Assembly (NCBI GenBank): GCA_045613385.1
Contig: JAZLAW010000023.1
Coordinates: forward strand, 1-64,000
From: SIG565 sp045613385
GTDB lineage: Bacteria > Bacillota > Clostridia > Oscillospirales > Acutalibacteraceae
Direction of reading: 5' to 3'
Length of the DNA: 64,000 nucleotides
Below the pieces are notes generated by a model. It worked only from the letters and a program-made list of their open reading frames with translations. It was not told the origin of the DNA and did not search any database. Below are positions 34,457 to 44,800 of the stretch, piece by piece (the first letter of the stretch is position 1; each line of letters begins with the position of its first letter). The position numbers were made by a program, and so were the translations under genes.

Positions 34457-35962
34457 TTAGTTATTTATACCGTGGTGGTTTTCAGGGACCGTATCATCTA
34501 TAGCACAAAAACGATATCCGTTTTGTTTACCGTAATTTATAATACTTTGTAAAGATTGCGCCGTAGATTTTTTAGCATTTGAGTCATGCATCAATACTAT
34601 ATTGGAACGTCCCCTTGAAAGAGACCGCGTAACGTTGTTTGCAATCTGACTGGCAGTCAAAGGTCTGCTTTCGGCATCTTTGCTTGTTATATTCCAGTCG
34701 AAATATCTCCAACCTTCACGAGTAACACGATTGGTCAGTCGTGTCATGATTCCCTTGCTATAATTTCTGCTTACTGTATTTGAACTGCCACCCGGGAAAC
34801 GCATAATGTTAGTATAGTATCCCGTATCGTTATATAGCTTATCACGAAGCTTATTTATGTTTTCCATAAATGCTTCATCACTCGCATAAATTTTTGCATA
34901 ATTATGAGAATATCCGTGGATGCCTATGGTATGACCTTCATTTATCATTCTCTTTATTATCGGTAATTTGTCGCTACTGTAATCAATTATAAAAAATGTG
35001 GCCTTTACATCATTTGCCTTGAGTGTGTCAAGTATTTGTACCGTAACACTACTGCTTGGACCATCATCAAATGTTAAACAAATTCTATTAGCCGTCAGTT
35101 CATCCTTTGTACAAACTACAACTTTACGCGTTACAGAAGTTGTGTTACCTGCCGCATCTGCGACAGTATAGATTATATTATATGTACCACGCTCCGATGT
35201 GTTTACTGTATTTTGTACTGCTACATTTTTTGTGATATTACCATCTGCATCATCGATAGCGCTATACCCCGCTTCCGCATAATTCTCACCTAAAATAACA
35301 TATACCGTTTTATATCCGCTTAAAGAAATTACAGGTTTTACTATGTCCTTAACTTCGATTTCGCGTTTATCGGTCACTATATTACCGGAAGAATCGGATA
35401 CACTATAGGTTATTTCATATAACGAGTCACCGACACTTTTTTGTTCTGTCTTAACAAGGCTTGTTATGTCTCCGTCATAATTATCACTGGCGCTAAACCC
35501 TATTTCTTTATACATATCAATTTTGGATACTATAATGTGTTTATCGCCCTTGAGCGTAAGAGTCGGCCAGATATTATCTACCACCCTAACCTTGCGTACT
35601 GCCTTATAATCTCTGTAACAAAATTTCAATGAATATTCCACTTCATATTCACCGACTTTTGTTGTATCAACTGTCGAGCTTACAGTAACCTTGTCATTCA
35701 GACTTGTATATCCTGTATACGCATCAAAACCCTGGTCGGCATAAATACTGAAAAGATTTACTTTCATCTCACTATCACCCTTGATATTGAGATGTGTATC
35801 GAAAAATACAGTGAATGCCACTATGGCTACTGAAACACCCAAAAACGCTGATATTATGCTTATTATCAGCGTTTTTGTTTTTATCTTTTTCTTGATAAAG
35901 GCAACCACCAATGCTGCACACGCAAGTAATGCCACCGACAATAATATAATTCTGACAATCAT
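34457..35962 (-). CDS. Membrane-anchored polysaccharide deacetylase with Ig-like repeats
   Basis: A 501-residue surface enzyme. Two membrane helices (about 3-22 and 31-54) anchor it; three tandem DUF5011/HYR-like Ig repeats follow (about 72-128, 137-205, 211-284), each ending in a GxYxxxYxVxD-like strand. The C-terminal NodB domain has TFDDG (297-301), the metal histidines H349 and H353, and RFPGGSSN. It probably deacetylates peptidoglycan or another wall glycan, giving lysozyme resistance. Twenty-one bases after copZ, so probably co-transcribed with the copper genes. Confidence 0.9.
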   Translation of the reverse strand: MIVRIILLSVALLACAALVVAFIKKKIKTKTLIISIISAFLGVSVAIVAFTVFFDTHLNIKGDSEMKVNLFSIYADQGFDAYTGYTSLNDKVTVSSTVDTTKVGEYEVEYSLKFCYRDYKAVRKVRVVDNIWPTLTLKGDKHIIVSKIDMYKEIGFSASDNYDGDITSLVKTEQKSVGDSLYEITYSVSDSSGNIVTDKREIEVKDIVKPVISLSGYKTVYVILGENYAEAGYSAIDDADGNITKNVAVQNTVNTSERGTYNIIYTVADAAGNTTSVTRKVVVCTKDELTANRICLTFDDGPSSSVTVQILDTLKANDVKATFFIIDYSSDKLPIIKRMINEGHTIGIHGYSHNYAKIYASDEAFMENINKLRDKLYNDTGYYTNIMRFPGGSSNTVSRNYSKGIMTRLTNRVTREGWRYFDWNITSKDAESRPLTASQIANNVTRSLSRGRSNIVLMHDSNAKKSTAQSLQSIINYGKQNGYRFCAIDDTVPENHHGINN

Positions 35963-35983
35963 ATTAAATCTCCAATAAATTAC

Positions 35984-36193
35984 TTATTCTATGGTTTTAA
36001 CCGTAAATCCTTTGTCTTCAACTGCGCTTATAAAAACACTATTTGGAGTATCGTTTTCGGTTTCTACCACTGCACAGGCATTTTCCAAATCCACCGCAAC
36101 GTTTTTTACGCCGCTTAAAGAGTTCAGGGTTTCTTCAACACTTTTTTTACAGTGATTGCATACCATACCCGAAATATAAAGTTTTTTAGTCAT
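35984..36193 (-). CDS. copZ: Copper chaperone, heavy-metal-associated domain
   Basis: A 69-residue single HMA domain with the metal site GMVCNHC (C12, C15 region). It would carry Cu(I) to the CopA ATPase, whose gene it overlaps by eight bases. Fold pattern beta-alpha-beta-beta-alpha-beta is complete. Confidence 0.9.
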   Translation of the reverse strand: MTKKLYISGMVCNHCKKSVEETLNSLSGVKNVAVDLENACAVVETENDTPNSVFISAVEDKGFTVKTIE

Positions 36194-38393
36194 CTCGTCT
36201 TTCCCCTCTGATAAATTTTATATTCTTAAGCTTTAAAGCATTTGACACAACACAGATGGAACTAAGCGACATCGCCGCTGCTGCAAACATAGGCGTTAGA
36301 ACAATTCCAAAACCCGATAAAACCCCCGCCGCAACAGGAATGCCAAGCGCATTATAGAAAAACGCCCAGAAGAGATTAATTTTGATGTTATTTATTACTT
36401 TACGGCTCAATATAACAGCCGAAAGCACATCCAATAAATCGTTTCTCATTAAAACAACGTCGGCAGACTCTATAGCTATATCGGTACCCGCGCCTATGGC
36501 AACACCTATATCGGCCGTATTTAGTGCCGGTGCATCGTTTATGCCGTCTCCTACCATTGCTACAATTTTACCTTTTTCTTTTAATTCCCGTACAAATTTT
36601 TCTTTATCCCCCGGTAAAGCTGAGGCTATAACATTATCTATCCCAACTTCTTTGGCGACTTTCTTGGCAATAAGCTCATTATCCCCCGTTACCATATATA
36701 TGTCTATTCCAGTCTTTTTTAACTCGCTGATGGCAATAGCAGAAGTTGGTTTTACGGTATCGCTAACTGCTATAAAGCCTATAACCTTATTTTGTGTAAA
36801 AAATAGTATGGGGGTTTTGCCCGACACAGCAAGACTATGCAATAGTTCTTTATGCTCCGAAAAATCCACACCCGTATTTTGTGCAAATTTTTCATTACCG
36901 GAATAATAGGTTATGCCGTCTATGTCGCAACCAATCCCGAAACCCGAAAGGGTTTTTACGTTTTGTACGGGTAATTTTTCTGCATTCTCGCTGTCTGCAA
37001 AGCGGCAAACTGCCGCGGCTATGGGATGTTCCGATACGCTTTCAATACTTAAAGCAATTTTTATAAATTCTTTATAGTCTATAAATGCTTTAACAAAAGA
37101 AACCGACAGTTCACCTTTTGTTATAGTGCCTGTTTTATCGAGCACTAAAGCATCGGTCTTATGAAGATGCTCAATGCTTGGAGCGTTTTTGAATAATAGT
37201 GAGTTTTTTGCCGCTACTGCGGTACCCACCATAATAGCAACCGGCGTGGCAAGTCCTAACGCGCAAGGGCAGGAAATAACCAATACCGAAACTGCAAAGT
37301 TAATAGCCGAATCGGCACCAATTCCAAGTAACAACCAAACAATAAGCGTTAATATAGAAATACCCATAACTGTCGGTACAAATATACCGCTTATTTTATC
37401 GGCAAGACGTGCTATTGGCGGCTTTGTGGCGGCAGAATCTTCCACGAGTCTCACAATTTCTGCAAGAGTTGTGTCATCTCCCGTTTTTTCGGCGCGATAT
37501 TCTATATATCCGCTCTTTATTATGGTACCCGAAATAACCCTGTGGCCGATTTCTTTTTGTATCGGCAGACTCTCACCCGTTACCATAGATTCATCGACAC
37601 CGGCGTTACCGTAAACCACGGTTCCGTCCGCTACAAATGAGTCTCCCGCTTTACACACTACTATATCCCCCACCATTAATGTCTCGGCGGAGATTTCTAT
37701 TGTTTCCTGTTCTTTTTTTACAGTGACAGTTTGAGCTACAAGATTTTTTAGTGAACTGATAGCATCGGTGGCACGTGTTTTAGATTTGCTTTCAAAAAAC
37801 TTACCGAGTGTTATGAGCGTTAAAATCATAGCTGCCGATTCAAAATACAAATGCCCCGCCAAATCTTGCGAAAACAATAATATCAAATTATAGACACTGT
37901 AAATTTCCGACGCAGATGAACCGAGCGCAATCAGTGAATCCATATTAGGACTGCCTGTAAAAAGATTTTTAAAGCCAACAGTGAAATATTTATAGTTTAC
38001 TGCAATAATCGGCAGAGTAAAAATAAACTGAAGTAATGCCGATATGTTTGCCTTTAAGGGTAAAGAATAACCAAACATATGCTGCATAGAAAGAACCATT
38101 AGCGGAACAAGAAATATAAAAGATAAGACTATACGGATTTTAAACTCCTTATGCTCATCCTTTTTTTCTTTTTGGACGGTATCTTTTACAAAAATCTCAG
38201 CAGTAAAACCTGCCTTTTGTACCGTTTTTATAATGTCTTCTGGAGTTATGTTCTTATTATCAAAATCTACAAGCATAGTACCCGCGAGTAAATTCACCTG
38301 AGCCGTTACACCGTCAATCTTATTTATTACGCGTTCAATTCTTGCACTACAAGCGGCGCATGACATACCGCCGACAGTAAACTTTAATCGCAT
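36186..38393 (-). CDS. copA: Copper-exporting P-type ATPase
   Basis: A 735-residue P1B-1 ATPase pumping Cu(I) out of the cell. One N-terminal HMA domain (CAAC, C12 and C15), the transmembrane metal site CPC at 375-377, phosphorylation motif DKTGT at 419-423, SEHPIA of the nucleotide domain and GDGINDAPAL near the C-terminus. Overlaps mtaB by ten bases upstream and copZ downstream. No CsoR or CopY repressor gene is nearby. Confidence 0.96.
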   Translation of the reverse strand: MRLKFTVGGMSCAACSARIERVINKIDGVTAQVNLLAGTMLVDFDNKNITPEDIIKTVQKAGFTAEIFVKDTVQKEKKDEHKEFKIRIVLSFIFLVPLMVLSMQHMFGYSLPLKANISALLQFIFTLPIIAVNYKYFTVGFKNLFTGSPNMDSLIALGSSASEIYSVYNLILLFSQDLAGHLYFESAAMILTLITLGKFFESKSKTRATDAISSLKNLVAQTVTVKKEQETIEISAETLMVGDIVVCKAGDSFVADGTVVYGNAGVDESMVTGESLPIQKEIGHRVISGTIIKSGYIEYRAEKTGDDTTLAEIVRLVEDSAATKPPIARLADKISGIFVPTVMGISILTLIVWLLLGIGADSAINFAVSVLVISCPCALGLATPVAIMVGTAVAAKNSLLFKNAPSIEHLHKTDALVLDKTGTITKGELSVSFVKAFIDYKEFIKIALSIESVSEHPIAAAVCRFADSENAEKLPVQNVKTLSGFGIGCDIDGITYYSGNEKFAQNTGVDFSEHKELLHSLAVSGKTPILFFTQNKVIGFIAVSDTVKPTSAIAISELKKTGIDIYMVTGDNELIAKKVAKEVGIDNVIASALPGDKEKFVRELKEKGKIVAMVGDGINDAPALNTADIGVAIGAGTDIAIESADVVLMRNDLLDVLSAVILSRKVINNIKINLFWAFFYNALGIPVAAGVLSGFGIVLTPMFAAAAMSLSSICVVSNALKLKNIKFIRGERRDD

Positions 38394-39673
38394 ATCTCAC
38401 CTACGCAAAATTCTAATTGATTAGATATTATTTTAACCTTTACGGTTTTTCCGCAAAGATTTTCTTTACTTTTTAATTCAACCGGTGTGTAGTTTTCGGT
38501 GTAACCTAAATAGACATCGTCTTCATTTATCTCAAAAAGCACATGGGCGGTTTTACCTATTTGTGTATTATAAAAATCAAATTGAGATTTTTTCGTTGCT
38601 TCTATCATTTTACGGCTTCTTAATGACTTTTCTTTTTTGGTAACCTGATTCGGCAAATTAGCCGCAACCGTTCCTTCACGTCTTGAATATGCAAAAACGT
38701 GAGATAGTGCGAAACCTACCTTTTTTACAAAATCAATACTTTCGCAAAATTCTTGCTCGGTTTCCCCTGCAAAGCCGACCATAATGTCGGTAGTAATAGA
38801 CGGATTATCGAAAATCTTTCTTATGCGACAAACCAAATCATAATAGAAAGCACTATCATATCTTCGGTTCATTCGTTTAAGTGTGGCATCACACCCTGAC
38901 TGGAGTGACAGATGAAATTGCGGACAAAACTTAGGCTGGGCGGCGAAGCGATATAGCATCTCATCACTCATCAAGTCGGGTTCGAGTGAGCCGAGCCGCA
39001 CTCTTTCTATTTTTTCTAACGAACATACCGCATCTACTACATCTGCTAAATCTTCGCCCGTATCTTTCCCGAATGAAGACAAATTTATGCCAACCAAAAC
39101 TATTTCCCTATAACCGTTTTGTGCTAATAATTCGGCTTCCTTTTTTATATCATCACATTTTTTAGAGCGTATAAATCCACGTGCTTTAGGAATTATGCAA
39201 TAGGTACAAAATCGGTCGCAACCGTCTTCGATTTTAACAAAGGCACGTGTTCTGCCTTCAAATTCTGTTATGCCAGGTGTCGTAAACTCTTCTTCTACCG
39301 TATGGTTTCCGACGCACACAATTCTATTACCGGTCCGTAAAAACTCTTCAATAAGGTACGGGATTTCTTCGGGAGAAGTATTGCCGGTTACAATGTCTGC
39401 TTCCATTAAACCCTCTGCTTGTATGGGGAAAGCCTGTGGCATACACCCGCAAAGTACCAAAACACAGTTAGGAAATTTCTGTCTGTAACGGTGAAGCATC
39501 TGCCGTGTTTTGCGGTCACTCTCGGCCGTTACCGTACAGGAATTAATTATAAAAACATCGGGCACGACAAAATCGGGCACTATAACGTGCCCTGCTTTTT
39601 TCAAACACTCTGCAATACTCTGTGTTTCATATTGATTAACCTTGCAACCCAATGTATAAAACGAAATCTTCAT
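38384..39673 (-). CDS. mtaB: tRNA t6A37 methylthiotransferase MtaB
   Basis: A 429-residue radical-SAM enzyme that converts t6A37 to ms2t6A37 in tRNAs reading ANN codons. The N-terminal UPF0004 domain begins YTLGCKVNQYETQ, with cluster ligands C10, C46 and one of C75/C77; the radical-SAM cluster is C152, C156, C159 (GCDRFCTYC); a C-terminal TRAM domain follows. LGCKVNQYE separates MtaB from MiaB. Heads the operon with copA-copZ-deacetylase; start behind AGGAGATG. Confidence 0.95.
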   Translation of the reverse strand: MKISFYTLGCKVNQYETQSIAECLKKAGHVIVPDFVVPDVFIINSCTVTAESDRKTRQMLHRYRQKFPNCVLVLCGCMPQAFPIQAEGLMEADIVTGNTSPEEIPYLIEEFLRTGNRIVCVGNHTVEEEFTTPGITEFEGRTRAFVKIEDGCDRFCTYCIIPKARGFIRSKKCDDIKKEAELLAQNGYREIVLVGINLSSFGKDTGEDLADVVDAVCSLEKIERVRLGSLEPDLMSDEMLYRFAAQPKFCPQFHLSLQSGCDATLKRMNRRYDSAFYYDLVCRIRKIFDNPSITTDIMVGFAGETEQEFCESIDFVKKVGFALSHVFAYSRREGTVAANLPNQVTKKEKSLRSRKMIEATKKSQFDFYNTQIGKTAHVLFEINEDDVYLGYTENYTPVELKSKENLCGKTVKVKIISNQLEFCVGEICD

Positions 39674-39690
39674 AATTCATCTCCTATAAT

Positions 39691-39719
39691 ATTATAGTCT
39701 TTTTTTCTATTTTTTTCAA
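39691..39719 (-). promoter_or_regulatory. Promoter of mtaB-copA-copZ
   Basis: Minus strand: -35 TTGAAA (39714-39719), 17-base spacer, -10 TATAAT (39691-39696). The -10 lies in a short AT palindrome. No copper operator recognised. Confidence 0.7.
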
Positions 39720-39790
39720 CAATATTTTCTTTTTGCAAATGTACTGTTTTTAGGACAATTAAAATATTATAATTAATTTGTAAAAAGTAG

Positions 39791-39819
39791 TTGACAAATC
39801 ACTCTTTGTCGATTATAAT
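39791..39819 (+). promoter_or_regulatory. Consensus promoter of a small membrane-protein gene
   Basis: -35 TTGACA (39791-39796), 17-base spacer, -10 TATAAT (39814-39819): both hexamers match the SigA consensus exactly. Confidence 0.9.
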
Positions 39820-39859
39820 AAAAATACAGAAAACGAACAAATGTTCGGGAGGTAAAATT

Positions 39860-40039
39860 ATGAGTACTTTACACCTTTTTCAGACAGTTTTAGAGATAGT
39901 AGCAGTAGGCTTTATTATATGGGGGTATTTTAATCAAGACAAATTGGTTTCCTTCGAAAACAAGATAAAGTCCCATATAAAGCGACGCAGATTAAAGGTT
40001 AAAACAGCCGATAGCTCCTTTAACCGCCACTGTGCATAA
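39860..40039 (+). CDS. Small single-pass membrane protein, unknown function
   Basis: A 59-residue protein not recognised. Residues 5-25 are a hydrophobic helix (LHLFQTVLEIVAVGFIIWGYF), followed by a basic cytoplasmic tail with IKRRRLKVK. GGGAGG precedes the ATG at 39860, and a perfect consensus promoter lies 40 bases upstream, so it is likely well expressed. The frame opens further upstream, but that would include the promoter. Monocistronic, ending before the inverted repeat at 40064. Confidence 0.75.
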   Translation: MSTLHLFQTVLEIVAVGFIIWGYFNQDKLVSFENKIKSHIKRRRLKVKTADSSFNRHCA

Positions 40040-40063
40040 AATAAATTTCTTTCCAACTTTAGT

Positions 40064-40104
40064 TTTTTCCGCCGCGGATTTTAAAAATCCGCGGCGTAAA
40101 AAAT
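40064..40104. repeat. Long inverted repeat after the small protein gene
   Basis: CGCCGCGGATTTT pairs with AAAATCCGCGGCG, and the flanking TTTTTT (5') pairs with AAAAAA (3') across one mismatch. The T-run is on the 5' side in either direction, the reverse of a normal terminator, though a T-rich stretch follows 10 bases later on the plus strand. It may still terminate, or stabilise the 3' end. Confidence 0.6.
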
Positions 40105-40166
40105 TTATATTTCTTTTTTTATAATTTTGGGGTAAAATAATTAAAAATACTTTTTAAGGAGTTAAT

Positions 40167-41180
40167 ATGAAAATAGCATTTTTTGATACCAAACAATATG
40201 ATAAAGATTCTTTTGAAAAATATAAAACCGATGATATGGTATTCAAGTATTTTGAGACAAAACTTAATCCCGATACCGTATCGCTCGCTCAAGGTTATGA
40301 CGGTGTTTGCGTATTTGTCAATGATACTGTATCGAGCGAAGTTATTGATAAATTATGCGAATATAAGGTTAAGTTTATCGCTCTGAGATGCGCCGGTTAC
40401 AATAACGTAAATCTTAAACACGCCCACGGAAAAATCCACGTTTTCCACGTACCCGCCTACTCCCCTTATGCTGTTGCCGAACACACTATGGCGATGCTGC
40501 TGACTTCGGTGCGCCGCACACATAAGTCCTACATTCGCACAAAGGATTTTAACTTTTCGCTAAACGGCCTTACAGGTTTTGATTTGCACGGTAAAACCGT
40601 TGGTATTATAGGTACGGGTAAGATAGGAAAAATTTTCATTGATATATGCCGCGGCTTTGGGATGAACGTTATTGCATATGATAAATTTCCTGATAACACG
40701 TCCAATATAAAATATGTATCTATTGATGAAATTTATGAAAAAAGTGATATTATTTCTCTACACTGTCCCCTTACGCGCGACACCCACCATATAATCAATA
40801 AAAACGCCGTTGAAAAATGTAAAAAAGGTGTTATAATTTTAAATACATCACGTGGAGCTTTAATCGATACCGAAGCATTGCTTGAAGGAATTAAATCGCG
40901 TAAAATCGGCGCGGCGTGTCTCGATGTTTACGAAGAAGAATCCGACTTTTTCTTTGAAGATTATTCCGGACACATAGTTGATGACGACAATCTTGCCCGA
41001 CTTATATCTATGCCAAATGTTCTTGTAACTTCTCACCAGGCGTTTTTAACCGAAGAAGCTCTAAACAACATTGCCGAAACGACTATTAAAAACATTACCG
41101 ATTTTCTGAAAAACGGCGAAAGCGAAAACGAACTTTGCCAAAAAGTAGATAAGGTAGTAACCTGTAAAAAGTGTTTTTAA
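40167..41180 (+). CDS. ldhA: D-lactate dehydrogenase, LdhA type
   Basis: A 337-residue NAD-dependent 2-hydroxyacid dehydrogenase. The NAD motif GIIGTGKIG is at 146-154; the catalytic Arg lies in NTSRGALID context upstream pairings, the Glu and His in the C-terminal part with SHQAFLTEEA. RCAGYNNVNL and VPAYSPYAVAEHT are typical of LdhA/VanH rather than PdxB or SerA. It would reduce pyruvate to D-lactate during fermentation. The C-terminus ends in CKKCF, which is not a family feature. Ribosome site AAGGAG. Confidence 0.88.
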   Translation: MKIAFFDTKQYDKDSFEKYKTDDMVFKYFETKLNPDTVSLAQGYDGVCVFVNDTVSSEVIDKLCEYKVKFIALRCAGYNNVNLKHAHGKIHVFHVPAYSPYAVAEHTMAMLLTSVRRTHKSYIRTKDFNFSLNGLTGFDLHGKTVGIIGTGKIGKIFIDICRGFGMNVIAYDKFPDNTSNIKYVSIDEIYEKSDIISLHCPLTRDTHHIINKNAVEKCKKGVIILNTSRGALIDTEALLEGIKSRKIGAACLDVYEEESDFFFEDYSGHIVDDDNLARLISMPNVLVTSHQAFLTEEALNNIAETTIKNITDFLKNGESENELCQKVDKVVTCKKCF

Positions 41181-41195
41181 AGGAGAATATTCTCA

Positions 41196-41801
41196 ATGAA
41201 AATCGATCCTACAGCCCTTTTTAAAATTGAATACGGACTTTATGTAGTCACCTGCAAGGGTGAAGAACTTGATAACGGGCTTATACTAAACTCGGTTATG
41301 CAGGTAACTGCCGAGCCACTTCAGGTTGCCGTTACCATAAATAAATCAAACTTCTCGCACGATATCATTAAAAATAGCGGTGTTATGACGCTCAACTGTC
41401 TCGATGAAACGGCACCCTTTTCGCTATTTCAAAACTTTGGTATGAAAAGCGGTAAAGATAATTATAAGTTTATAGGTGTAAAAGCCGACAGAGCAGAAAA
41501 CGGACTTTTATATCTTACCGAATATAGCAACTCTTTTATTTCTCTGAAGGTAGAAAATTATACCGACCTTGGAACACACGGAATGTTTATATGCACGGTT
41601 ACCGAAACCAAAATACTGAACGAACAACCTACAATGACATACAGTTTTTATCATAAAAATGTAAAGCCAAAAAAGGCGGCTTCAAAAAAGGGGTATGTTT
41701 GTAAAATATGCGGTTATGTGTACGAAGGCGAACCGTTGCCTGAAGATTTTATATGCCCGTTATGCAAACACCCTGCCAGTGATTTTGAGAAAATAGTATA
41801 A
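41196..41801 (+). CDS. hrb: Flavin reductase-rubredoxin fusion (Hrb-like)
   Basis: A 201-residue protein with an FMN-binding flavin-reductase domain (about 1-155) joined to a C-terminal rubredoxin with C169, C172, C187 and C190. This is the layout of high-molecular-weight rubredoxin of Moorella, which passes NADH electrons to the NO/O2 reductase FprA. No FprA is here; rubrerythrin at 16800 is another possible acceptor. Fifteen bases after ldhA, probably one operon. Confidence 0.85.
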   Translation: MKIDPTALFKIEYGLYVVTCKGEELDNGLILNSVMQVTAEPLQVAVTINKSNFSHDIIKNSGVMTLNCLDETAPFSLFQNFGMKSGKDNYKFIGVKADRAENGLLYLTEYSNSFISLKVENYTDLGTHGMFICTVTETKILNEQPTMTYSFYHKNVKPKKAASKKGYVCKICGYVYEGEPLPEDFICPLCKHPASDFEKIV

Positions 41802-41834
41802 AAAAACAAGGTGTCGTAAGACACCTTGTTTTTT
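41801..41834. terminator. Bidirectional terminator, hrb/ileS
   Basis: Stem AAAACAAGGTGTC/GACACCTTGTTTT, loop GTAA, T-runs on both strands. Confidence 0.92.
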
Positions 41835-44800
41835 TATTTTCTTTCTACGCCGATTGTAAGTTTTTCGCCGTTGATATCCCACTCTTTTACGTAACCCGTA
41901 GGTTCTGTAGCGGTAAGACTGTCGGCCAATGTATCGCCTACAATTCCTTCTTTATACTTAACTGCGGTGACCACTGCGTTTTCTTCACCCGCAACAGTAA
42001 TGTTAATGTGATCCATAACATTAAATCCGGCTTCCTTACGCATTGTCTGTACCTTTGATACAACTTCTCTTACAAAACCTTCTGCTATGAGTTCTTCGGT
42101 AAGTACAGTATCAATAGCAACCGTAATGCCGCGGTCGGTAAGTGCGAAGAATCCTTCTTTTTGTTCAGATTCAACAAGCAGGTCTTCTGTTTCAAGTTCT
42201 ACTTTACCGGTCGGTAAGTCAAGTACGAGTTTGCCGTTTGCATCGAGTTCAGCTTTAGCGGCATTGCCATCAAGTTCTGAGAGCGCAGTTCTGATTTCGT
42301 TTAACTGTTTTCCGTACTTCGGACCAACAGTCTTTAATTGCGGCTTAAACTTGTAAGATACAAAATCATCAACATTATCTGTAAAGCTTACATTTTTAAT
42401 ATTAAGCTCATCCTTTATAATATCGAGATAAATCTCATCAAGACTGCCATCGAGTTTGACATACATCGTTCCAAGCGGCTGACGGTTTTTGCGATTTGAA
42501 CCATTTCTTGCAGCACGACCCAAAACAACAATTTCCAGAACTTTATCCATATTTTCTTCAAGAGAAGTATTAATTCTTGAAGTATCAACTGTCGGGAAGT
42601 CACAAAGATGTACGCTTACAGGAGCGGCTTTGTCTACATTGCAAACCAGGTTACGGTAGATATTTTCACTCATAAACGGTACCATCGGTGCCGCAGCTTT
42701 TGCAGTAACAACTAAGGCTGTATAGAGTGTCATATAAGCCGCAATCTTATCTTCTGTCAAATCTTGTACCCAGTAGCGTTCTCTACCGCGGCGAACATAC
42801 CAGTTACTCATTTCATCGGTAAATTCCTGCAAAGCTTTTGCCGCTTCGGGTATACGGTAATTTGCAAGATTTTCATCAACCTTGACAACTGTAGAATTTA
42901 GTCTTGACAACAACCATTTATCCATAACTGTAAGTTTGCAGTCGGCAAGGTTATACTTTGTCGGGTCGAACTTATCAATTTCGGCATAAAGCACATAGAA
43001 AGCATATGTGTTCCAGAGTGTACCCATAAACTTGCGTTGTCCTTCGGTTACTGCTTTCGCGTGGAAACGGTTGGGCAACCAAGGAGCAGAATTGGTATAG
43101 AAATACCAACGTATTGCATCGGCACCGTGTGTTTCAAGTGCATCAAACGGGTCAACCGCGTTGCCCTTAGATTTACTCATCTTCTGTCCGTTTTCATCCT
43201 GAACGTGACCTAAGACAATTACGTTCTTATATGGTGCTTTGTTGAAAATAAGGGTTGAAATAGCAAGTAGTGAATAGAACCAACCGCGAGTCTGGTCAAC
43301 TGCCTCAGAAATAAAGTCGGCAGGGAACTGACTTTCAAACAATTCTTTATTTTCAAAGGGATAATGGTGTTGTGCAAACGGCATAGCGCCCGAGTCAAAC
43401 CAACAGTCGATAACTTCGGGTACGCGATGCATCTCGCCACCGCACTTCTCACACTTGATAGTAACCGCATCAATAAACGGGCGGTGAAGTTCAATTTCAT
43501 CAGGACAGTTATTCGACAATTCTTTAAGTTCGGCTATGCTACCGATAGAGTGTAAATGTCCACACTCGCACTGCCAGATGTTAAGCGGTGTACCCCAATA
43601 TCTGTTTCGGGAAATACCCCAGTCCTGAACATTCTCAAGCCAGTCACCGAATCTGCCCTTACCGATACTTTCGGGTATCCAATTAACTGTGTTATTGTTT
43701 CTGATAAGGTCATCCTTAACAGCAGTCATTTTAATGAACCAGGATTCTCTCGCGTAATAAATAAGCGGAGTATCACAACGCCAACAGAAAGGATAATCGT
43801 GCTCAAACTTAGGAGCCGAGAAGAGCAACCCCTTTTTATCAAGGTCAACAAGAATTAACGGGTCTGCATCTTTGACAAATGTACCCGCATAATCGGTATC
43901 CTCTGTCATTTCGCCCTTACCATCTACGAGTTGAACAAACGGCAAATCATATTTTCTGCCAACCTGGGCATCATCTTCACCAAATGCAGGAGCTATATGA
44001 ACGATACCTGTACCGTCACTCATTGTAACGTAATTATCCATTGTTACAAAGTGTCCCTTTTTGCCCTGCTTTGCGGCAACCTTGGCAGCGCAGTCAAAAA
44101 GCGGTTCGTATTCTCTATACTCAAGGTCACTACCCTTATAGGTTTCAAGGATTTCGTAAGCAGGAGCATCTTCCGTCTTTAAATCACCAAGCACTTTTTC
44201 AAGCAGTGCTTCTGCCATATAATAGGTATAGCCATCTGCCGCCTTTACCTTGCAGTATGTTTCGTTAGGATTAACGCAAAGCGCAACGTTAGAAGGCAAA
44301 GTCCAAGGTGTAGTTGTCCAAGCAAGGAAGTAAGCATCTTCACCTACAGCCTTAAAGCGAACAACGGCACTGCGTTCCTTTACATTCTTATATCCCTGTG
44401 CTACTTCGTGAGACGACAGCGGTGTTCCGCAACGCGGACAGTAAGGCACAATTTTAAAGCCTTTATAAAGGAGTTTCTTTTCAAAAATCTGTTTAAGTGC
44501 CCACCACTCAGACTCTATAAAATCGTTATGGTATGTTACGTACGGGTTGTCCATATCAGCCCAGAAACCTACAGTATGCGAAAAATCTTCCCACATACCC
44601 TTGTATTTCCAAACGCTTTCTTTACAATGGTCGATAAACGGTTCTAATCCGTACTGTTCAATCTGTTCTTTACCGTCAAGTCCTAAAAGTTTTTCAACCT
44701 CAAGTTCAACCGGTAAACCGTGGGTATCCCATCCCGCTTTGCGCGGAACCATACAACCCTTCATTGTGCGGTAACGCGGAATCATATCCTTGATAACGCG

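Noticed and set aside
37174..37614. Open frame on the plus strand opposite copA
   Set aside because: Antisense shadow of a clear P-type ATPase; no ribosome site and low-complexity Ser/Pro/Ile composition.
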